Assembly: GCA_022984795.1 (NCBI GenBank)
Contig: JALIHJ010000027.1
Location: 62,001-126,000 of the forward strand
Direction of reading: 5' to 3'
DNA: 64,000 nt
Origin: Fabrea salina
Lineage: Eukaryota; Ciliophora; Heterotrichea; Heterotrichida; Fabreidae
Both the position numbers and the translations under genes were made by a program. Position 1 is the first letter of the stretch. The number at the start of each line of letters is the position of its first letter. Of the stretch, positions 35,559 through 44,475 are shown in pieces. The notes under the pieces are model-generated. The model made no database searches. It saw nothing but the letters and a program-made list of their open reading frames with translations, and had not been told where the DNA came from.

Positions 35559-36095
35559 ATGGGAGCTAAAAAGGACACAAAAAAGCAAGAACCCGAAGAA
35601 AAAGAAGCCAAGGACAAAGTAGACCTACTTCTAGGACAAGTTTCAGTGCTCAAGTGGCAGATTGCAATGGAGCAAGAGAAAGCTGACAAAGCCCGTGCAG
35701 GACAAAACGAATGCCGTCAGAAACTAGTAGATTTAAACCAAGCTTTCGAAGAAGAAAGCAAAAAGACCTTTAACACCAACTACGAAATGAAACAACAATA
35801 CAACATGATGGTCAGAGACAGAGACGAAAAAATCCACGAACTTGAAGAAGGGTTTCAAAGCACTTCAACGGAACTCTCTGACAAAGAAAAGTACATCAAA
35901 GAAATCATGCGCTCCAAAGACCAGGAAATCGAAGACCGCGACAACGAAATCAAAGAAATGCGCAAAAAAATCGATGACATGAGTCAGGAGTTCGCCAACA
36001 TGCTCAAAGGAATCCTTGACAAGATGCAAGAAAGAATTGAGTTGGCCAATACTCAGTGGGAAGCTGAAGAGTCTGATTTGTCTCAAATCAAGTAA
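35559..36095 (+). CDS. DRC12: DRC12-like (CCDC153) coiled-coil protein
   Basis: 178 residues. After a charged start it is one continuous coiled coil with a pattern like the dynein regulatory complex protein 12/CCDC153 family: MKQQYNMMVRDRDEKIHELE, then KDQEIEDRDNEIKEMRKKID, then MLKGILDKMQERIELANTQW. The end resembles the animal L-D-x-L-x-x-K-L-x-x-x-x-x-QW ending. DRC proteins tether axonemal dyneins in motile cilia. DRC7 lies elsewhere in the window. Coiled coils are easy to mismatch, so assignment is tentative. Its stop is 1 bp from the convergent small secreted gene. Confidence 0.6.
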   Translation: MGAKKDTKKQEPEEKEAKDKVDLLLGQVSVLKWQIAMEQEKADKARAGQNECRQKLVDLNQAFEEESKKTFNTNYEMKQQYNMMVRDRDEKIHELEEGFQSTSTELSDKEKYIKEIMRSKDQEIEDRDNEIKEMRKKIDDMSQEFANMLKGILDKMQERIELANTQWEAEESDLSQIK

Positions 36096-36096
36096 A

Positions 36097-36351
36097 TTAA
36101 CTTTGGTTAGGCACAACGTAGTCGTAGTAGTAGATCGAGTCCACCTCTAAACTGGGCTTTAGAATAATCGGATCATTTTGTGGCGAACTTGCTTCAGTTA
36201 CTAGATCAGGTTGGAATTTGATCAAACTGTCAACAGCGTCCACGTAGTATATTGGGTCTTGGTATGCGTCTGTTCCTTCACTGCTCAGTTCGTTTGACTG
36301 CAAAAAGCCCTGGTGGGCAAATACTAATGCAAGACATAAAAGTAATTTCAT
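36097..36351 (-). CDS. Small secreted protein with signal peptide
   Basis: 84 residues. A clear signal peptide (MKLLLCLALVFAHQ, likely cleavage after about residue 14-18) is followed by an acidic, Tyr/Asp/Pro-rich mature part of about 65 residues without cysteines; it is not recognised. The ATG overlaps the TGA stop of the upstream NBR1-like gene in the sequence ATGA, so there is no room for a separate promoter between them. It may be translated from its own internal transcript start, or may be a spurious small gene, although the signal peptide supports it. Confidence 0.5.
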   Translation of the reverse strand: MKLLLCLALVFAHQGFLQSNELSSEGTDAYQDPIYYVDAVDSLIKFQPDLVTEASSPQNDPIILKPSLEVDSIYYYDYVVPNQS

Positions 36352-37346
36352 TTTTTATTTAGTAAAGAATTGATAGCGGCGTTTAAGTCGTAGGTAAAGG
36401 TAGCAAGTGCTTCTTTAGAGGTTTCTTCAGTGAACCCCATTTCCATAAGGGTGCTTAAGTCTTTTTGGGAGCTTTTGACTTCAGCACTTACGTAGAGTTT
36501 AGGTCCGAAGGGGTTGCCTTCAGGCGTGGCTGCTCTCCAGTAAGAACTGTAAAACCCCTCTTCTTCAGGGGCCTCTATAAGCAAGGTGATTTGCAGTTGC
36601 TGGTTGGGAGCTGCACAAGGCAAGTAAGCAGGTTCTCCTGTTAAGTTGCCCCCTACCATTTGGATGTAGGACCCTTGTGGCCAAGGCTGTTGGCCAGTAT
36701 TTTGGACCAGCCAAGTTTTTTCTATAAAAGCTTTGGGTTCAAAGACTCTTTGGGAGTTGTTTGAGTTCTTCACTAACTTCATTTTAGGAACTTGGCCACT
36801 CACAGAACTCCTGAAGTTGCGGAAAGGCCTTTTTTGAGGAACCTGGAGCTCTTTGCTAGAGATTTTAAGGAAGACGTGGGGGTGAGTTAAGGTAGCTTCG
36901 CAATGCTCGCAAAAGTCGAAGTCAGGACAAATAGAGCACTCGTACCTAGTTCCTTGGATGGGAAAAGCATTGCACCCGTCACAAGTGTGATTTTCCCAAA
37001 CTGGTGATTTTAAAATTTGGGGGGGTTCAAACAAGTTTTTGGTTTCTTCTCTGAAGCTTTTGAGAGACTGACTTCTTTGGGAAATATAGGAACAGTCGGA
37101 ACTGTTAGGTTCAAGTAAGATTTTCAAACTGGGAGCTCCTGTGAGTTTGGCAGTCTCGTAAGCGTCTATTAGTTCTTGGTCGGACCTGATAAGGATTTTG
37201 TCTCCGTCTTCGTCAAAGTACTTGTACTGGAAGCAGGCGTCTCCAAAGAGGTTCCTAACTTCTAAGTTGAGTTGTTCAAGAGTCCCTGGCAAGTTGCTTA
37301 GCTTTCTGATTTGGTTTTTTTCTACTAGTTTAAGACTCAGACTCAT
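36348..37346 (-). CDS. NBR1: NBR1-like autophagy receptor (PB1-ZZ-FW-UBA)
   Basis: 332 residues from the ATG at 37346 (MSLSLKLVEKNQIRKL); a longer open frame upstream overlaps the carboxypeptidase gene and looks spurious. A PB1 domain covers about 1-85, with the acidic OPCA motif YFDEDGDKILIRSDQELIDA. A ZZ zinc finger is at about 125-170 (CDGCNAFPIQGTRYECSIC, DFDFCEHC). The FW (four-tryptophan/NBR1) domain is at about 205-300 (TWLVQNTGQQPWPQGSYIQ; YLPCAAPNQQ; FYSSYWRAATPEGNPFG). A UBA domain is at about 300-332 (LMEMGFTEE). This order matches NBR1, a selective autophagy receptor. A LIR motif cannot be pinned down by eye. Stop codon TGA is shared with the next gene's ATG. Confidence 0.88.
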   Translation of the reverse strand: MSLSLKLVEKNQIRKLSNLPGTLEQLNLEVRNLFGDACFQYKYFDEDGDKILIRSDQELIDAYETAKLTGAPSLKILLEPNSSDCSYISQRSQSLKSFREETKNLFEPPQILKSPVWENHTCDGCNAFPIQGTRYECSICPDFDFCEHCEATLTHPHVFLKISSKELQVPQKRPFRNFRSSVSGQVPKMKLVKNSNNSQRVFEPKAFIEKTWLVQNTGQQPWPQGSYIQMVGGNLTGEPAYLPCAAPNQQLQITLLIEAPEEEGFYSSYWRAATPEGNPFGPKLYVSAEVKSSQKDLSTLMEMGFTEETSKEALATFTYDLNAAINSLLNKK

Positions 37347-37353
37347 ATTTATA

Positions 37354-39789
37354 TTACCAGTGCTTAAGTACATAAGGGCGGCCAGAAGGAAGTGGAATGT
37401 TAACGTTGCGTGGAAGAATAGGTACGCGCTGTGTTTTTTTAGTGGGGTCGACAGAGTTGCTTTTTTGTCTGAAGTGAGAAGAAGTCTTAGGCACTTTTTT
37501 GTAACTTGCAAAGAGTCCGCTGGTTTTAGGAACTAAGTAGTTTTCAATGAGTTCTTGGACCCGAGTGGGTCTTATAGGAGAAATGTTGCTTTTAGGAGTT
37601 TTCAGAGCTTTGCTTTCAATGTAGCTTTTTTTGATTACTTTTTGGATTTCAAGTAGTTCTTGGGGTTCTAAGTCGTCTTCTGAGGGATCTGAGTCAGAGC
37701 CACTTTCTGGTGCATTTTCTTGGATGTTTATGGCTTCTTTGAAAGAGGTGATTTCTGGGGAGTCTTCGGGTTGCTGGAGTTCTTCTTTGATGTATAACTT
37801 AACTAAGTCGTTGGAGGTTCCTAAGTTGTTGGTGTTTCTCCTTATGATCTTTCCAGGACTGATAGATCTGTTGCGAGTGCCGAAGTTTCTGCTTTTGTGC
37901 ATTCTTCTCATGTGCTCGATCTTGTTTTTGAACATGTCTACTTGGGAGTAAAGGGACTCAGGACTGTACACAAACTTTAAAAGGATACTTGCTACTCCTA
38001 GGATAGCTACTCCTAGGTTCCTGCCTACTTCTTGCATTTCTTTGTGAGTGTACTCTACGTACATTTCTGAGTTCTTGTACCCGTGGAAACTAGCTTCGAG
38101 TGTAAAACTGTGAACTACCGAAAAGTCTTTGAAGACCACTGCTCTTCCTGTGCTTGGGTGAAGTTCTTGACTGAAGAATCTAGACATTGAAAAGTTAAAG
38201 TGGGAAGTGAGCTTTGAAAGCAAAAAGGGTACAACGCGGGACTGCCAGTACCGAGGGTCCTTTCTTTGAAAAGAGTTTCCGTACATAAAGCAGTACTCTT
38301 TTTTAGAGTGCCCGTGCAAGTCTATGTAGGTAAACACAGACCTAGTCACTTGCTTGCAGTTGTAAATAGTGGGGTAAAGGTTTTCGTCCGGGTTCTTCCA
38401 CCTGCGGTTAAGGTCCACTCCTGCCAAAGAACTTCTGTAGTTACCACAAACTACTCCGTCAGGGTTAAGCATAGGTATGATGAAAAAATCGCACTTCTTC
38501 CTAGCTAGTTCGGCTTCTGGTGCATTTGAAGTTAAAAAGTTCAGTAGGCCTTCGCACATAAAGGACCCCACAGTTTCTCCTGGGTGGACTCTGGCTGAAA
38601 TACACACTTTAGTTTTGGGACCTGACTTGCCTTTTGAACGAATTCTAATCATTGGGCAGTTGAGTCCTCCTAGAGTTTGGCAAAGTGAACTTTCGGAGAA
38701 CTCAATGTTGGTTTCTAGAGTCTTAAGTCTCAGTTGATGGAGAAGGTTGACTAGTCTAGTGTAGGTGTAAGGTTCTGAGTAAGCAAAGTACACAGTGTCG
38801 TTTTCATAGTTAAAAGTGTAGGAGTAAGAAAGAGTAAAGTAGTGACTTGCCTTTCCGCGTGCTAGGTTGTTTTTTTTGTACCGTACGTCAAAGCCTCCTC
38901 TGTGCCAGCCTTGCATGTGTTTGTTGTACTGAGTAACTGAGTAAACTACAGGCCTCATTCCTCTGTTAAACAAGGACCCGTTTTTGGTGAAGTTCATGAT
39001 GTTGAAAGTAACAGTGACTCTTTTAGTTTTATTAGTCACACTGAAGTAAAACCACTGAGTGTGGCCTCTAGTGTTAGTGTCAGGGGTTAAAAACAGGTTA
39101 AATTCGTTTTCTTTAGCTTTTAGAACTTTGTCTAAGTTGCCGCACTCAAAGTCTGAGTCAAAAGTAAACTCAGAAACTTCCAAAGCGGCTTGTCTGACCT
39201 TTTTTCGTTTCTTATAAGAGCTAAGATGAGTTTCGCAAATTCCTTTTTTAATTAATTCGCCTTTGTTGTAAATAGGAAGTCCGGGGTCAAGTAACTTGTT
39301 TAAGTAAACCTTGAAGTCACTTGGTCTTTGACTTATATATAAAAACTGAAACCTACACAAAGACTTGCGTTGCTTGAAGATCTGGTCAGAGTGGTCTTTG
39401 TAAATAATTGGAATAGGTGCAGACTGGTCCCCAACGGCGTTCCGGAAATCTTGAAAAGCCTTGGATCCCACAGAACATTCGCACTTGGACCTTACGGTTT
39501 CACAGCCTTTAGGAGGGTTGTTGAACAAGTCAAGGAAGTAACTTTTTCTTTTGGTCTTGCCTTTTTGTTTCACTTGGGGTTTGTCGGTGGGTTCTTCTTT
39601 AGAGAACTGATGAGTAAGTTCTTCTTTGAACACTGAAGGGAAGTTAACAGGAAAAATGCTTTCTGGAACGCTGGAGTTAGTTTCTTTAGGCTGAGTTAAG
39701 GGATTTCTTAACAACGGAAGAGGAGGAGGCAGTTCGTTATACAACCTCCTGTGCCACTTGTCTTCGTAGTTAGGCTCTTCTGCTTCCAT
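37354..39789 (-). CDS. AGBL: Cytosolic carboxypeptidase (M14D, AGBL/CCP family)
   Basis: 811 residues. This is a zinc carboxypeptidase family that removes polyglutamate side chains or C-terminal residues of tubulin, important for cilia. The N-terminal domain typical of CCPs is present (about residues 200-390, TQWFYFSVTNKTKRVTV; YFTLSYSYTFNY). The catalytic M14 domain follows: zinc ligands in RVHPGET (His at about 402), NPDGVVCGNYRSSLAGVDLN, DLHGHSKK as the second His, and FTLEASFHG with the catalytic Glu. All the metal and catalytic residues I can check are in place. The C-terminus is disordered and basic. Its ATG is 1 bp from the RFC4 stop. Confidence 0.93.
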   Translation of the reverse strand: MEAEEPNYEDKWHRRLYNELPPPLPLLRNPLTQPKETNSSVPESIFPVNFPSVFKEELTHQFSKEEPTDKPQVKQKGKTKRKSYFLDLFNNPPKGCETVRSKCECSVGSKAFQDFRNAVGDQSAPIPIIYKDHSDQIFKQRKSLCRFQFLYISQRPSDFKVYLNKLLDPGLPIYNKGELIKKGICETHLSSYKKRKKVRQAALEVSEFTFDSDFECGNLDKVLKAKENEFNLFLTPDTNTRGHTQWFYFSVTNKTKRVTVTFNIMNFTKNGSLFNRGMRPVVYSVTQYNKHMQGWHRGGFDVRYKKNNLARGKASHYFTLSYSYTFNYENDTVYFAYSEPYTYTRLVNLLHQLRLKTLETNIEFSESSLCQTLGGLNCPMIRIRSKGKSGPKTKVCISARVHPGETVGSFMCEGLLNFLTSNAPEAELARKKCDFFIIPMLNPDGVVCGNYRSSLAGVDLNRRWKNPDENLYPTIYNCKQVTRSVFTYIDLHGHSKKEYCFMYGNSFQRKDPRYWQSRVVPFLLSKLTSHFNFSMSRFFSQELHPSTGRAVVFKDFSVVHSFTLEASFHGYKNSEMYVEYTHKEMQEVGRNLGVAILGVASILLKFVYSPESLYSQVDMFKNKIEHMRRMHKSRNFGTRNRSISPGKIIRRNTNNLGTSNDLVKLYIKEELQQPEDSPEITSFKEAINIQENAPESGSDSDPSEDDLEPQELLEIQKVIKKSYIESKALKTPKSNISPIRPTRVQELIENYLVPKTSGLFASYKKVPKTSSHFRQKSNSVDPTKKTQRVPILPRNVNIPLPSGRPYVLKHW

Positions 39790-39790
39790 A

Positions 39791-40825
39791 TTAATTCTTT
39801 AAAATTATTTGCAAAGAAGTTAAGGCTTTCTGGAGCACAAGCACTTCGCTTCCGCCCGAAACCAAACTCCAGTCAGCTTCTGCTAGGACTTCTGAAAGTT
39901 TCGACTTTTTAATGTCTGAGATTTCAGGTCTGCTCACTAAGTAGTCAAAAAGTTGTGAAAGCAACATATCTGGTTGGAAACCTGAGTACATCAATTCGTC
40001 ACATAACTCCTTTACTGAGTCAAAGTCTTTTTGGACTGTTGTGTAAATAGACTCAATTACTTCTGGAGGAATTATAGCTGACACTTCTCTTATCATTTCC
40101 CGAGTGATGTTTGTTCCGTAGAGCTTAGAAGTGCTTTGCAGAGTAGTTATGCTGCGCCTCATGTCTCCTTCTGTGAGGTCTACCAATGAGTCAAGTACTT
40201 CATGAGCCACTTCTAAACCTTCTTGGTTACTGATGTAACTCAGTCTTGAAACCTGAGGAACTTTGCTAATAGGTTTGAACCTAAACTTAACGCACCTCGA
40301 AGCTAAAGGGTCGATTATTTTGCTGATGTAGTTGCAAATTAAGCAAAACCTAGTAACTTTAGTATACTTTTCAATGACTCTCCTCAAAGCAGCTTGGGCG
40401 TCTCCTGTAAGGGAGTCAGCTTCGTCTAAAACGATGATCTTGAAAGAAGGAGAGGGGTAGTTGGAGTCTTTGACTACAGCTCTTTGAGCGAACTTTTTGA
40501 TTTTGTCCCTCACAACACTGATTCCTCTGTCATCCGAAGCATTGAGTTCAAGAAGCCTGTCTTTGTAAAGGTCAGGTCCAAACATCTGTTTGGCAAGTGC
40601 CAGTATAGCAGAGGTTTTGCCTGTGCCTGGAGGCCCGTAAAAAAGCAAGTGCGGTAAGTTGTTCATTTGGAGGGAAGACCTTAAAGCCTGGACTACTTCT
40701 TCTTGGTGGGAGATTTCGTCAATGTTTTTAGGCCGGCTGAGTAAGAGTTACTATTTTTCAACCCAAGGAAGCAACTGGGACACCTGAGTGGGTTTGGGAG
40801 GGGCAAGTGTGCTTTGCACGAACAT
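39791..40825 (-). CDS. RFC4: Replication factor C subunit 4, with one 15-nt intron
   Basis: 339 residues after removing the intron at 40737-40751. Exon 1 encodes MFVQSTLAPP...QLLPWVEKY, and splicing completes PWVEKYRPKNIDEI, the RFC box. This is a clamp-loader small subunit: Walker A FYGPPGTGKTSAI, sensor and Walker B KIIVLDEADSLT, and the arginine finger motif PLASRC. Then RFC helical C-terminal blocks (LTEGDMRRSITTLQS) follow, matching RFC4. It loads PCNA at primer ends. It is divergent from the next gene, whose ATG is 17 bp away. The stop is 1 bp from the carboxypeptidase ATG on the same strand. Confidence 0.95.
40737..40751 (-). other. 15-nt intron of RFC4
   Basis: Coding-strand GTAACTCTTACTCAG, phase 2 (TA|C restores Tyr in EKYRPK). 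Without it the N-terminal RFC box is lost. Confidence 0.93.
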
Positions 40826-40842
40826 GGATTATAACTAATCTT

Positions 40843-41415
40843 ATGACAGAAAATGAAACTAAATGCATTACGATTGAAGTGGTTAAGAACCACCCTAGAC
40901 TGTTAAAGTTCCCTTCACTTTCTAGGAACCTTTACAACTCAATCTTGCCTAAAAACTACACTGATATTTATAATAAACCCCAGGTTTTAATCGTTAAACA
41001 AAAAAGTGCCTCTATGTCTAAACCCCCTGTGCTTTCTAACAGAAAACGAAAGCTAAAGAAACAGCCTAAAAAAGTGCTTAAACCCCCTAAGAACCTCATT
41101 CCTACTTCTAACCAAAAACTCTTTGACAAACTTATACAGAACTACAAGCCAAGGGCCAAGTCCACCCCCAACAAAAAAAGAAACACTGCAGACTTTAACC
41201 CTAAGTCCAGACTTTACAAGTCACCCAGTCGCGTGAACCTAACTGGAAAAGTGGTTCAAAGAAGAAAACCCTCTGAAAGCTTACTTGCTAAAATTAACAT
41301 TTCTTCCGAAGAAGACCTTAAAAAAATCAATGAAGCCCATCCAAGCCAAGAAGAAAACAGCGAAGAAGAAGGATTTGACTATAGAAAAAACCTAACTTTA
41401 AGTTTTTACAAGTAG
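40843..41415 (+). CDS. Basic protein, unknown
   Basis: 190 residues from the ATG at 40843. A longer frame exists upstream, but RFC4's first exon occupies it. The first 55 residues are mixed, then a strongly basic, Pro/Lys/Arg-rich stretch (NRKRKLKKQPKKVLKPPKN) precedes an acidic C-terminus (SQEENSEEEGFDYRK). No domain is recognised. High lysine content suggests nucleic acid, tubulin or ribosomal contact, but nothing specific can be said. Its stop is 6 bp from the next gene in the same direction. Confidence 0.55.
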   Translation: MTENETKCITIEVVKNHPRLLKFPSLSRNLYNSILPKNYTDIYNKPQVLIVKQKSASMSKPPVLSNRKRKLKKQPKKVLKPPKNLIPTSNQKLFDKLIQNYKPRAKSTPNKKRNTADFNPKSRLYKSPSRVNLTGKVVQRRKPSESLLAKINISSEEDLKKINEAHPSQEENSEEEGFDYRKNLTLSFYK

Positions 41416-41421
41416 TTAACT

Positions 41422-41919
41422 ATGACTTTTGTAGTAAAAATTACTATGTTGTGGTTTATCAGTTTTTTTGTACTTAAAACTGCTTTTTCAGAGGAACTTT
41501 CGTACGAAAATTCACAGAAGCTCCAAGCATGTGTGAGTTTAATAGACATTGCAGTTAAAGACAACTTAGTTCAAATAGAAAAGCAAGAAGGGATCTACAT
41601 TGATACTGAAGATTTTTATGGAGTTTTCCAAGAAGAAATAGCTCTTAACTGCCTTGAAAAGATTTCAGAACAGGAGTCTGAACGGATACTTGGAGAAGAA
41701 GCAAGTATTGAAGACTTAGTATGGCTGGTTCAGTTAGAAAGTGACCACGCAAGACTACTCTTCGAAGAAAGACAACAGTCTTTCCAGACCTTCGACGAAG
41801 ACACCTACATTTCTTCTAGTCTCAGATCTACCAGGAACTCAATAATTACCAGAACAGGAATTCTTTTAGTCATTGCAGTTCTGGTGGTAGTGTTCATATT
41901 GGTCTTTGCAACTAAGTAA
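41422..41919 (+). CDS. Small type I membrane protein, paralogue of the gene at 18726
   Basis: 165 residues. Signal peptide MTFVVKITMLWFISFFVLKTA with likely cleavage near residue 23. An acidic helical ectodomain of about 110 residues (ALNCLEKISEQESERILGE) has two Cys. A C-terminal transmembrane helix (GILLVIAVLVVVFILVFATK) follows. The body shares DFY-x-x-F-x-x-E-x-ALNC-x-EKIS, W-L-x-x-L, and LFEERQ-x-SFQ with the smaller gene at 18726. No known family is recognised; the pair may belong to a heterotrich-specific family. It starts 6 bp downstream of the preceding stop. Confidence 0.65.
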   Translation: MTFVVKITMLWFISFFVLKTAFSEELSYENSQKLQACVSLIDIAVKDNLVQIEKQEGIYIDTEDFYGVFQEEIALNCLEKISEQESERILGEEASIEDLVWLVQLESDHARLLFEERQQSFQTFDEDTYISSSLRSTRNSIITRTGILLVIAVLVVVFILVFATK

Positions 41920-41925
41920 GCATAA

Positions 41926-42882
41926 ATGGCCGCAACAGCACAGGTAAACTCGCCCTTTGGCGTTCTTGAAACACTTTTAAACAGTGGAAGCGTTGACAGA
42001 GCCATTACTTACTCAAACGAACTTTTAAAGTCCAATGGAGCAAATCCTGAATTTCTAGTTCTCAGAGGAAGGTGCTTTTATTTAAACGGGTGCACAGAGA
42101 TGGCGCGGAAGCACTTTATGGAAGCACTCAGACAGGACCCAGACTACTCCAGAGCCAAAGACTTCGTGAAACTGCTGCGATCTTTAGAAAGGACCAAAGA
42201 AGAAGGCAACAAAGCTTTTACCTCAGGAAACACAGTGGAGGCTATTGAGTGCTACACCCTGGCACTCAGCCTAGACCCTAATAATAAACAGTATAACGCT
42301 GTTATATTGGCTAACCGAGCTGCTGCTTACATGCGGCAAAACGAGTACATTAAAGCTTTGCAGGACCTTAATGTGAGCATTTCTTACACTCCTGATTACA
42401 TTAAGGCTTACATGAGAAGAGCCAACGTTTACATGCAGATGGAAAACTACGAACAGGCTCTTAAAGACTACAACTTCGTAAAAGAAAAAGACCCTTCTTA
42501 CCCCGAGATCGAAAACTCTATTCGCCTAGCACACTTAGAAATCAAAAAGTCCAAACGCAAAGACTACTACAAAATACTTGGAGTTGACTCCTCTGCTTCA
42601 GAAGCCCAAATCAAAAAGGCTTACCGGAAAAAAGCTTTGAAGTGGCACCCTGACAAACAAAACGGAACCCAGGAAGAAAGAGACCACGCTGAAAAGATGT
42701 TCAAGGACATTGGAGAAGCCTACGGAGTTCTGAGTGACCCCCAGCAAAAAAGAAGGTACGACATGGGAATGGACTTAGAAGAAAACGAAGGATGCGACCC
42801 TTCAGAAATGTTCAATATGTTTTTTGGAGGCGATCCTTTCACTAGCTCCCGTAACTTTAACTTTAGAACAAGGTTCGCTTAG
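41926..42882 (+). CDS. DNAJC7: DNAJC7-like TPR co-chaperone
   Basis: 318 residues. TPR helices run from about residue 12 to 205 ([59 protein letters not shown]), then a J domain at about 212-280 ([20 protein letters not shown]) with the HPD tripeptide at 241-243. A glycine/phenylalanine-poor tail ends in [24 protein letters not shown]7/Tpr2 couples Hsp70 and Hsp90. The protein is shorter than the 494-aa human one, with a reduced number of TPRs at the N-terminus; the ATG context and lack of an open upstream frame support this start. Confidence 0.9.
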   Translation: MAATAQVNSPFGVLETLLNSGSVDRAITYSNELLKSNGANPEFLVLRGRCFYLNGCTEMARKHFMEALRQDPDYSRAKDFVKLLRSLERTKEEGNKAFTSGNTVEAIECYTLALSLDPNNKQYNAVILANRAAAYMRQNEYIKALQDLNVSISYTPDYIKAYMRRANVYMQMENYEQALKDYNFVKEKDPSYPEIENSIRLAHLEIKKSKRKDYYKILGVDSSASEAQIKKAYRKKALKWHPDKQNGTQEERDHAEKMFKDIGEAYGVLSDPQQKRRYDMGMDLEENEGCDPSEMFNMFFGGDPFTSSRNFNFRTRFA

Positions 42883-42887
42883 TAAAT

Positions 42888-44465
42888 ATGCTGTTGAAGT
42901 TCAGTGTTAGTGACTTGTGGATCCCTCCAGCTTTAGTTATACTGGCAGTTCCAATTTACAAACTAACTAAGTCTTCTCAAAAGGATACTCAGGCACTCCT
43001 TTCTAAAGCCCAAAGCAAAGCAAAGCAAGTCAGAGTTTCCATAGAAATGACAGCTAACTGGGAAGTTCCTTCTGAAGAGGCACAAAGTTTAGTTTTGAAC
43101 AGCGACATGAGCACAGTTCACTCTCTAGTTATTCAAAAGAAGGTCACAGGCAGAGAAGTCTTTCTTACTTCCATGAAAAAACTCAGAGAAGAAGGTTTGG
43201 ACTGGGTAAGTGACATTGACCTTTCAATAGTGCCTTTAGACACAGGGGACCTAGCTGGAGCTTTAGTTGGTGTGCAAGACTGCATCTCTGTAAAAGGAAT
43301 GACCAGTTCTTTTGGGGCTGGTGTGCTTGCTTACAACGTGCAGCACAAAGACGCCCCTTTGATTAAAGTTATGAGAGAAAGTGGAGCAGTTTTGCTTTTA
43401 AAAACACCTAGTTCCCAGTGCGACAGAAGTTTTGAGTTCACCAACAACATTACAGGAAAGACTCCCAATTCCGAGTTTCCAGACAGAGTTGGCAGTGAAG
43501 GAGAGTTACTCAGAAAAGGGTGTCTGAGCCTTATAGTGGGCACTGACGTTTTAGGAACTCTTAGGTACTCTGCCTTGGCTTCTAAAGTGCTTTCTTTCAA
43601 GCCTTCAAGTAAAAGAATCAGTTCTGACTTAGGGTCTGCAAGCCAAGACCTGCCTTTGCTGAAGAAAAACATAGGAGTGCTGGCTAAGAGTGTAAACGAC
43701 ATCAGAAAGTGGGCGGAAGTAGTTATCAGCCAGCCCCTTTTTGAAGCTGACCCCAAAATAGTTCCTTTGGCTTGGAACAATGAGGTATATAGTTCACAGG
43801 CCCCAATGACTGTTGGCTACTTTGAAAGCGAAGAGTTCTGGGAAGTCTCTGAAAGCATGAAAAGGGCTGTTAGGCAGGCAGTTCAAAAGCTGCAGAGCAA
43901 AGGACACAAAGTGGTGCCTATCCAAATGCCTAGCTTAGAACAAATTAGCAAAGTAATTCTTTCACTCATAGCTTTTGACTCGCAGCCTGAATCTAGACTA
44001 GGCAAAGAACACTACCTAGGCTACTTCACCCAGCTAACTAGTGCCTTAAAGACAAACAAACTAGTTAGGTACTTCAAAAGGAAATACACTGAGTGGAAAT
44101 CAAGCACTAAAGAACTGCTGCCTTACGAAGTAGTGAACCGAAGTCAGTGCTACGAGTACTTGCTCAACATGATTGAAGGAATCAACTTTAAGCAAAGCTT
44201 CTACGAGTTGTGGAATGCAAATGAACTCGACGCACTCATAGCGCCTTTTCCCTTCCCAGTTCTGAAGCAAGATGCTTCTAGAGATTCTTATCTAGGTTTT
44301 GGGTACTTAAGTGTGTTTAACTTACTTGACTGCTGTGTAGGAAGTGCACTTTGTGGAGACGTTACAGAAGAATTGGAAAACATTGGTTTGGGAACAGCTG
44401 TGCAGGTAGTGACACTTCCCTACCAAGAAGAACAGTGTCTTAAACTCATGGCTCAGTTAAGTTAA
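42888..44465 (+). CDS. Amidase-signature protein, FAAH-like but probably inactive
   Basis: 525 residues. It has an N-terminal membrane helix (LWIPPALVILAVPIYKL), as in fatty acid amide hydrolase (FAAH). Amidase signature segments: GDLAGALVGVQDCISVKGMT, GKTPNSEF, VGSEGELLRKG, and VGTDVLGTLRYSA. In active enzymes the first has VKD with the catalytic Lys; here it reads VQD. The GGSSGGE motif is altered to VGSEGE, and the nucleophile Ser of GTDIGGSIR is Thr here (VLGTLR). Loss of Lys and of the nucleophile Ser points to a non-catalytic protein. The fold is otherwise full-length. Its stop faces the RAB28 gene, 10 bp away. Confidence 0.8.
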   Translation: MLLKFSVSDLWIPPALVILAVPIYKLTKSSQKDTQALLSKAQSKAKQVRVSIEMTANWEVPSEEAQSLVLNSDMSTVHSLVIQKKVTGREVFLTSMKKLREEGLDWVSDIDLSIVPLDTGDLAGALVGVQDCISVKGMTSSFGAGVLAYNVQHKDAPLIKVMRESGAVLLLKTPSSQCDRSFEFTNNITGKTPNSEFPDRVGSEGELLRKGCLSLIVGTDVLGTLRYSALASKVLSFKPSSKRISSDLGSASQDLPLLKKNIGVLAKSVNDIRKWAEVVISQPLFEADPKIVPLAWNNEVYSSQAPMTVGYFESEEFWEVSESMKRAVRQAVQKLQSKGHKVVPIQMPSLEQISKVILSLIAFDSQPESRLGKEHYLGYFTQLTSALKTNKLVRYFKRKYTEWKSSTKELLPYEVVNRSQCYEYLLNMIEGINFKQSFYELWNANELDALIAPFPFPVLKQDASRDSYLGFGYLSVFNLLDCCVGSALCGDVTEELENIGLGTAVQVVTLPYQEEQCLKLMAQLS

Positions 44466-44475
44466 GTTGCATGAC

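Noticed and set aside
37347-37511. N-terminal extension of the NBR1-like gene with a hydrophobic stretch
   Set aside because: It overlaps the carboxypeptidase coding end, lies upstream of the PB1 start and has no family match.
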